64,000 nucleotides of DNA from Uranotaenia lowii. Lineage: Eukaryota; Arthropoda; Insecta; Diptera; Culicidae. Each line of letters begins with the position of its first letter. Position 1 is the stretch's first letter. The stretch is from positions 431,935,324-431,999,323 of the forward strand of contig NC_073692.1 in assembly GCF_029784155.1 (NCBI RefSeq), read 5' to 3'. The notes beneath the pieces are model-generated. The model saw nothing but the letters and a program-made list of their open reading frames with translations. It was not told the origin of the DNA and ran no database searches. Made by a program: the position numbers and the translations under genes. Positions 57,039 to 64,000 of this stretch are shown here, one piece after another.

Positions 57039-58131
57039 CTAGAACTCGATACCAAATGGAAAGTATTTGTGGCTAGCACAACGCTCCAGCGGACTCGTTC
57101 GGATTCCGCTGTTAAGTGACCACATGGCTTGGATATCCTCATCCGAGAGCTTAAAGCTAAATATCTCGATATTCTGGCGAATAAGTTCCGGATCAGCGGC
57201 CATGGGAATCGGAATCGTACCCTGATGTATTAGGTACCTCAGAATGATTTGACCTGGGGTTTTGTCGTACTTTTGAGACAAAGCTAGAACAAGTGGATCA
57301 TCTAGGGCAGGCTTGGGCTCGTTTATGGGATCTTTTTCGTAATAATTGGGACGTCCTAGTGGACTGTACGCCGTGATGGCCACGTTTAGGTTTTTGCAAA
57401 ACTCGATCAATTGACGCTGGTTTAATGCCGGATTACACTCCACCTGATTGATGACTGGGGCAACCGTGCACTCATTTACGATTCGAGCGACCTGCTCGCT
57501 GTTAAAGTTGGACACCCCGATACTTTTGATTTTACCGGTTTGCAAGAGTTTCTCCATGGCTCGCCAAGTGTCCACGAAGTCAATGGCAGTAAATTCAGGA
57601 ACCGTTGCGGCTTCAGGATCTTCCGGTTCCCACGAGCTGAATTTGTAGCTCATCGGTGTGTGCATCAAGTACAAATCGATGTAATCGAGACCGAGCATCG
57701 CGAGCGATCGATCCAAAGCTCCTTCAACGTTTTCAGGATCGTGATGTGAATTCCAGAGCTTGGTTTAGAAAAAAGAAACATTGAAAAACAGGGGAATACT
57801 TGCAAAAATTAAACGCACCTTAGAGGTTACGAAGACATCTTCGCGGGTAATAACACCTTCGGCAATTTTGTCACGTACTGCCTGACCGACTTCCTTCTCG
57901 TTTCCATAAAGGCAAGCTGTGTCAAAGTGTCGAAATCCCTCGTCGATGGCGGTTTTAACCGCTCGGATACCTTCATCTCCACGTAACTAGCGTATGATTG
58001 TAAAAAAAACTCCTTTCTTAGTGTTTGAATTTAACAAATTTTTTCTCCAGACTTACCGACCACGTACCGAGTCCTAAGGCTGGAATCTTGCAACCATTGT
58101 TTAACGTTACTGTAGGAGCTAGATGAACCAT
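57039..58131 (-). CDS. AKR3: aldo-keto reductase, three exons
   Basis: Minus-strand exons 58057-58131, 57819-57986 and 57039-57758; total 963 nt, 320 residues. It begins [20 protein letters not shown]. Trp24 (GTWS), Asp47 and Tyr52 (FDTACLYGNE), Lys81 (VTSKLW), His114 (LYLMHTP) and the Tyr of TAYSPLGRP are present; the C-terminus is SHKYFPFGIEF. An unusual PIPMAADPELIRQN replaces the common IPKSSNP.RI.QN at the 2'-phosphate (NADPH) site, with Met for the conserved Lys. This may weaken NADPH preference. The acceptor of exon 3 is AACCAAG|CTC, weaker than in the paralogues. It ends only 235 bp from the AKR4 stop. Confidence 0.9.
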
Positions 58132-58365
58132 TTTTCAGTCGAATTGTTCCGAGTGATGCTCTGCGAAACACTGATGGAAAGGCAAAGCGGTAACAGAACA
58201 TATCTACATATTATTTTTGATAAGGAAATGTTTCGGACTACAAACACACAAATACACAATCTATAGACAATGAAGTAATCTTTGATGTTTGTTATTCATA
58301 GCAAACAGTATTATCTTCTATCGGAAAAATGTTTTTTTTTTCCAAATCTGGATCTGATAATCAGT

Positions 58366-59541
58366 TTAGAATTCTAAGTGGAATGGATAGTACTTGTGAT
58401 CTTTCAACTTGTTGAAAGAAAGCATTCGAACATTACTGTTGAACGAATCCATTACTAATCGATCCTCCTCCGATAGTTGGAAGCCGAAAATGTCTAGATT
58501 CTGCTTCAGATGATCAACGTTAGAAGACTTTGGAACCGGTACAGCGCCTATTTCCACTAAATATCTTAAAACAATCTGGGTAGGTGTTACGCCGTATTTC
58601 TGTGCCATTGCAACGACAGCCGGTTCATTCAATACTGGTTTAGGTTTTTTTTCGGGTTCTTTTTCATACAAATGTGGTCTACCTAGTGGACTATGCGCTG
58701 TCAGGACAATGTCGTTAGACTTGCAAAAGTCGATGAATTTCTTCTGATTGATCTTAGGGCTACATTCCACCTGGTTGGTGACTGGTTTGATCGAGCAGAT
58801 GGCCAGAATGCGTTCGATTTGTTCGCTATTGAAGTTAGAAACTCCGATGCTGCGAACTTTTCCTGCCTCGACCAGTTTTTCCATCGCTTTCCAGGTATCG
58901 ATGAAGTCATCATCCGAGTATTGGACTTTACCATCCGCATCGAATGGCATCAACTTGTCCCCATCCCAACCGATGAACTTATACCCAAAAGGCATGTGGA
59001 TTAGATAGAGGTCAATGTAATCGAGACCTAGATTTTCTAAGGATTTGTCACATGCTGGACCAACGTGATCGGGATGATGGTAGGAGTTCCAGAGCTAAAA
59101 AAAGTTAGATTTTAATTCAAAAATCAATTTTTAAATCTAAAGTCCACTCCATGCTCACTTTAGTGACCACAAACAAGTCTTCTCGTTTGACGACACCTTC
59201 ATCGATTTTGGCGCGAATGGCTTGACCAACGGCTGCTTCATTTCGATAATAGTACGCAGTATCAAGATGCCGGTATCCGACGTCAATTGCCGCTTTCACA
59301 GCTTCGAAACAATCGTTCCCCTTGGACTTCATTGTAGGAAAGAACAACGAACATGAATATGTAAAAAACAAAAATCACCCACGACAGCCATGCGTGACGT
59401 GACCATGTAGACAGATAATTAATAACACCGTCTCATTTTTTCTTTATTCATTCGTTCACCACCTACCATGGAAGTTCCCAGACCGATAGCGGGCATCTTC
59501 AGCCCGTTGTTTAACAACACCGTAGGAATCTTGGGAACCAT
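58366..59541 (-). CDS. AKR4: aldo-keto reductase with altered active-site pocket, three exons
   Basis: Minus-strand exons 59467-59541, 59159-59326 and 58366-59094; total 972 nt, 323 residues. It begins [20 protein letters not shown]. The tetrad is intact: Asp47, Tyr52 ([10 protein letters not shown]), Lys81 (VVTKLW) and His114 (LYLIHMP). Two conserved aromatics are changed: Ser24 (GLGTSM) replaces the substrate-pocket Trp, and His215 ([10 protein letters not shown]) replaces the Tyr that stacks on the nicotinamide in aldose reductase. The NADPH-site [15 protein letters not shown] keeps its Lys. The C-terminus is [11 protein letters not shown]. Coding frame and splice sites are intact, so it is not an obvious pseudogene. 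The acceptor before exon 2 is ACAATGAAG|TCC, atypical in lacking pyrimidines. Confidence 0.9.
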
Positions 59542-59544
59542 TTT

Positions 59545-60055
59545 GCGTAACTAGTACCCACTTCGAAAGAACCACTTAATCCTCTTTCTCGAATGCTACT
59601 ACTAGGAGAAAAGTCGTCGCTGATAAGTACCTATCAAATTTCATTCTCAAACCAACCAACACCAATTTCGTTCAATTTTCATTGTCGTCGTCAAAGCTTA
59701 ACGTGCGAGATAAAGTTCAATGAATCTTTCCAAATTCTCGCCCCGGGTTTCGGATTGCTTCACGCATACGCGTGCAATGGCTTTCTTCCTATTCAAAGAT
59801 TGTTTTAAATCTTATCAATGATTTATTGCAATTCCCAAACAGCTGTCTCGGACAAGTTTAAATCCTCAACATACAAGATTTGTCTACAGATCTGTCTTCC
59901 AAAGTGTTCGAGCCAGAACATGTATTTTTAAGTTTAAGTTTAGTATTCAGGTAGAAACTCTTGAATTTTTTTTGAAGATTGTTTTCTATTTTATCTTAAC
60001 TTAAATTTTTTTAGGTTAAATGGTTTTTCGATAAGACACCTGAATAACTGAGATT
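59545..60055. other. AKR4-AKR5 spacer
   Basis: Non-coding, AT-rich toward AKR5. It includes the AKR4 upstream region with GATA-like TTATC/GATAA words; nothing firm. Confidence 0.45.
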
Positions 60056-60066
60056 TGTTTTTGTTG

Positions 60067-61387
60067 TTAAAACTCGATACTGAACGGGAAATACTTGTGG
60101 CCGGTGCACAGGCTAAACGGAACGGTTCGCTGACCGGTGCTGAATCCATCCAAGACCTTAATCTCGTCCTCGGTCAGCTTGAAGTCAAAGATATCAATGT
60201 TCTGCTTGATGCGGTCCGGATTCGAAGATTTCGGAATCGGGATGGTTCCAATTTCAACCAGATATCTCAGAATGATTTGACCGGCTGTTTTGTTGTACTT
60301 TTTGCCGATTTCCGTTACCTTCGGATCGTCCAAGGCCGGCTTGGGGCAATTGTCCGGTTCTTTCTCGTAAAAGTAGGGTCTACCCAGAGGGCTGTAAGCC
60401 GTCACGGTAATGTCCAAATCCTTGCAGAACTCAATCAGCTTCTTCTGATTGATGCCAGGGTTACATTCGACTTGATTGGTGACAGGCTTGATTTCACACT
60501 CGGATAGCAATCGAGTGATTTGCTCGCTGTTGAAGTTGGACACGCCAATGCTTTTGATCTTGCCAGTCTTCAGGAGTTTTTCCATCGCCTTCCAGGTGTC
60601 AACGTAGTCAACATCGGAAAATTCTAGCTTGCCATCAGCATCCTTAGGCATCAACTCTTTGGAATCCCAATCGACAAATTTGTAACCAATCGGCAGGTGC
60701 ATTAGGTACAAATCGATGTACTCGATGTTCAAATTTTCCAACGATTTCTGGAAAGCCTGTTCCACATGGTCCGGATGATGATAAGTGTTCCATAACTAAA
60801 ATAAACCAGACGGTTAAAGAAACTTTTTGGGAAAAACTGACTTCAGATGTTCAAACCTTAGTAGTCACGAAAAGGTCCTCACGTTGCACGACACCTTCTT
60901 CAATCTTGGCGCGGATGGCCTCTCCAACCTCTTTCTCATTCTGATAAAAATAGGCCGTATCGATGTGTCGATAGCCGGCATCGATTGCTGTCTTAATCGC
61001 CTCCACGCCTTCACCTTCCTTGCACTGCAAACAAATAAACGAACGACACGCTGAAGTTGTTAGTTCCCAATTGTCCCCATTACCCAACCAAGCCTCCCTT
61101 TTAACCCCCACATCATACTACATCACCCAACACTTTTTACAACAGTATTGGTGTGGGGTTATTTTTGTTCACACAAATCAAACAAACTGTACGCCGGTAT
61201 CAAGACCTATCTACATAGGTACACACATTAATCCGTAAAGTGAAGCCAAGCGTTGGCTCCCCATTAATTCCAAAAATACCGCTGTGGACCTCCCAACAAT
61301 CCTACTTACCAGCCAAGTTCCCAATCCAAGGGCGGGAATTTCCTGGCCGTTATTGAATTTAACTGTCGGAACTTTCGAGGCTGCCAT
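60067..61387 (-). CDS. AKR5: aldo-keto reductase, three exons
   Basis: Minus-strand exons 61310-61387, 60857-61024 and 60067-60795; total 975 nt, 324 residues. The chosen start gives [20 protein letters not shown]. An in-frame upstream ATG (61468) would add a 27-residue hydrophobic extension absent from the paralogues. Trp25 (GTWL), Asp48/Tyr53 ([11 protein letters not shown]), Lys82 (VTTKLW), His115 (LYLMHLP), the Tyr of TAYSPLGRP and [14 protein letters not shown] are all canonical. The C-terminus is [11 protein letters not shown]. With both pocket aromatics kept, it is the best reference for the cluster's ancestral activity, expected to be cytosolic NADPH-dependent carbonyl reduction. Confidence 0.92.
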
Positions 61388-61389
61388 CG

Positions 61390-63300
61390 TGAATTTACTT
61401 ATTCGAACCACCAAAATGTGTACCCACTTAAAAGCCAGGTGAAATAAAAAGCCGCTCTCTACAGACAAAACGCTGTTTGTCGTTCACCCTAAGCCGAGTT
61501 CGGTACGCGAATGATGATGGATGAAAACCAAACCAACGTATGAAGGTACCTATCTACCTATACCGCATCAACCGCGGCGGCCGAGTTCGCTTGAATTCAA
61601 GTCAAGCGTTGTTGTTTCCCATTGCAATTAGGTACCGTGTGGCCTGGACGAGGGGGGACGTTTTTTTTTATTACACATTCACAATCACATTCGCGATCGG
61701 GGAGCTGTTAGCATAGACTATTGGATTTTACTTCTGCCATGTATTAAAATACCAAAATTCTTTTTTTAAATTTTATTACTTAGTTTGATATAAATTTCTA
61801 ATATTTTTTTAAAAATTTTATTGTAAAAACATTCTTTAGTAGCCAAAGTTCCATAAAATAGGATATTAAAAGCTTACTCAGGCTGCATGTAGCCTTCTAT
61901 TCAGCTTAATTTTTAAGTGAATTTGGACAGCTTTTCTCTGAAACTACGCTACATTTTTTATTGAAATTTTGCACAGTGATTGTTGAAATATGAAGCTAGC
62001 ATGTCTAAAGTTTTCGAAAAGTTCTATCGATGAGATCAAAAGTTACGCGAGGTGCAATATTTCAGGCATGAACCTTGAAATGCGATTTCTATTGAATTTT
62101 GGACGAATGTTTCCATAAGAAAATCATACTCTCTGTTTAACAACCAGTAAATCTATTTCAATCGAAAAATCATAACAATATCGCGAGATTCTGATTTCAA
62201 AACACAAATGGATCATTTATTCCATTTTTTCATTTTCGTAGAATTACTGTTTCTCAGGCCACACAAATTCCAGAAAGCTCCAATTTTGTGTCATAATAGT
62301 GTGATAGTTGATCTATCTAACGCAAAAAAATTTGATCAAAAAATATCATCAGAGTAAAAAGTTATGAACGTTCAAAGTCGAAGTGACAGTGCGCGTGCAT
62401 CCAATTTCTATACAATAATGAACGGTGCTGTATCAGTTCTAGAAATTATAATTTTGTTTCCGGCTGAAAAGGGAAAAGAAATACCGTGAAAGCACCAATG
62501 GCCGCGCAGTACCAATGGCCGCGCACTTTCAACTTTAATCATAATTTTCTCCGGAATTCAACAACGAAAATTTCTATGTTTGGCATTTTCTGATACCTAT
62601 GCTATGTATCTTTCACTTGCCATACTAGAAATAAATTTATTCTGCCTTTTGAGGTCAGGAAAAAATAAAAACAAATATCGTTTTTGCCGGATGCCATTTT
62701 GTCTGTTGTCCTTAGCAAGTGAGCTATGTGGGTTCATTTTTGTAATTCAGTTTTTTGTGTTGAATTAGAGCACTTTGGCAAAAATTTTCGAACGTAAATT
62801 ATTTGTGGCTGTGTAATGAATGAATTGTGAAAAAAAAGTGAACAGTTTGAAGGTTCTGTTGCGGAAAAAATGACAATTTTGTTATGCACGGCCATTGGTA
62901 CACTTGATTTTTTTAATGTTTCTATCCCCGCGCACGGAAAGTCTTCTAGGGTAAATGATCTTGAGCGGAACTAGTCGAAATCTGATCTTGAGCGGAACCA
63001 TTTACTTTTCCTAAGATCTAGGCAATGATTGTTTATTAATCTTATCAAAATGTTGAAAAAACACTTTTTCAAGATCTTTTCATACAAGCACTGACATTTT
63101 TGCTAAAATTTATTAACTGAAATAACACAGAAAGAAAAATGTAAACTTACATTACACTTTTTCGTATCATCGCCGCAGAAAATATGAAAAAGAGTATAGC
63201 ATCTTGACATTTGCGATGAAATTAACTTGCAATTTCATGTAAATATCAGTGTCACAACCTTCGTCCGTATTTTGTTGTAATTGTTCGTGTGCTGTTTGCT
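61390..63300. other. Intergenic or intronic sequence right of AKR5
   Basis: AT-rich. It holds ACCAATGGCCGCGCA twice (62491-62525) with an inverted partner GCACGGCCATTGGTA near 62886, and a direct repeat of TGATCTTGAGCGGAAC at 62957 and 62983. Upstream exons of the gene ending at 63488 may lie further left, but none was recognised. Confidence 0.5.
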
Positions 63301-63310
63301 TCTGATCCAG

Positions 63311-63488
63311 TTGGAACCTTCTCCCGGACGTGAAGGCACGGAATTATTCAATAAGGTAAGTGAAGATTTATTGAAATACCTTTTTGAGAAGCAATTACAA
63401 CGTCGATTAACTTGTTCCATTTGTTGTTTTTCAGAAATTCGACAGCATTCGATATCCTCCGGCACCTGTCATCGTTTCCGTCGCTTAG
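63311..63488 (+). CDS. Last two coding exons of an unrecognised plus-strand gene
   Basis: Exon 63311-63355 (LEPSPGREGTELFNK) lies between TGATCCAG and AAG|GTAAGT. It joins exon 63435-63488 (KFDSIRYPPAPVIVSVA, stop TAG) after GTTTTTCAG. Both are whole codons in phase 0. AATAAA follows at 63593, within ~110 bases of the stop, giving a complete short 3' end. The joined tail is well ordered and unlike repeat sequence, but I do not recognise the family. The phase at 63311 is assumed. If real, the upstream part must cross long AT-rich introns, possibly over the AKR cluster on the other strand. Confidence 0.5.
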
Positions 63489-63599
63489 AGAATCGGAAAA
63501 CATCAACCGGCGTTTCGAAACAGTGAATAGTTTCAGTGTGTAATATTCAATTTGTTAACTTGTTCATATTAGCTGTAGTATTTGTGTTCGAAAATAAAT

Positions 63600-64000
63600 G
63601 TATTGTAAACGAGAAACTCGATTTTTTTTTCTTATTGGATAAATAGCCATACCAAAGAGTGACATTGGAAATGTAAACCTACAGTAAACAAAGCAGTTGA
63701 ATGCGATGGGAAGTTTACATGAATCAAGCAGTGTTGTTGCGTGTTAATACCCGATTCCTTTCTACCCATGCTATCGCATGTAATGTTACATGGATTTTTC
63801 TAAGTGTGAATGTTATTAGAAGATTTAAAAACCCACTCATTTCTGCTGCAAATTTCATCAAATTACGCTGATTTTGAACGTCAATTTATGTCACCCTTCA
63901 CCGTTATAAACTAATTCTTAATGAATAAAATGGTAGAAAAACTTATAAAAAAGCATTACTCGGGTTTTTGCAACAAGTTTTCTATCAAAATATCAATTTA
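63600..64000. other. Intergenic right edge
   Basis: Nothing recognised. Confidence 0.4.

Noticed and set aside
61388..61468. N-terminal extension of AKR5 from the upstream ATG
   Set aside because: Absent from the paralogues and not signal-peptide-like enough; the MAASK start aligns with AKR1.

Overview
This is an animal nuclear genome window, most likely from a mosquito outside the Anopheles line. Genes have short insect-type introns with GT..AG borders set in AT-rich DNA full of transposable elements. The mobile elements (a DD37E mariner, BEL/Pao, TA-flanked MITEs and foldback elements, tRNA-derived SINEs) are the mix I associate with culicids. The species cannot be fixed from sequence alone. 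A run of exactly 500 Ns (49595-50094) is an assembly gap.

Left part (1-16.9 kb): no convincing host coding gene. It holds three copies of one non-LTR retrotransposon family (one inserted head-on into another with a target-site duplication), a further fragment of that family, a broken DD37E mariner, remains of a second LINE hit by two copies of a small MITE, and long AT-rich stretches. Core-promoter-like clusters lie near 5166 and 16888.

Middle (17.05-44.27 kb, plus strand): one large split gene can be assembled in phase. A 2.4-kb first coding exon encodes a disordered, polyQ-containing N-terminus. It is followed by a 15-kb intron and then nine exons encoding a long coiled coil whose C-terminal block resembles FAM184 proteins. 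Two alternative 3' ends accept the same splice phase: a short terminal exon with a C-terminal membrane anchor and its own poly(A) signal, or two exons giving a long soluble acidic tail. The big intron carries a BEL/Pao element with indistinguishable LTRs but no reverse transcriptase or integrase, foldback elements and a ~145-bp tandem array. A later intron holds a Tc1/mariner fossil, a LINE fragment and a MITE.

Right part (45.5-61.4 kb, minus strand): five tandem aldo-keto reductase genes (AKR1-AKR5 here, from left to right). AKR2-5 share one three-exon layout (75-78/168/720-729 bp); AKR1 has a different layout (75/143/693/46 bp). All keep the Asp-Tyr-Lys-His catalytic tetrad, but AKR4 has replaced two cofactor/substrate-pocket aromatics. 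AKR2 loses its C-terminus in the N gap. Between AKR2 and AKR3 lie a 2.7-kb foldback element built of ~136-bp palindromic units and a 1.8-kb hAT-like element. The genes probably provide NADPH-dependent carbonyl reduction. At the far right are the last two exons of an unrecognised plus-strand gene.
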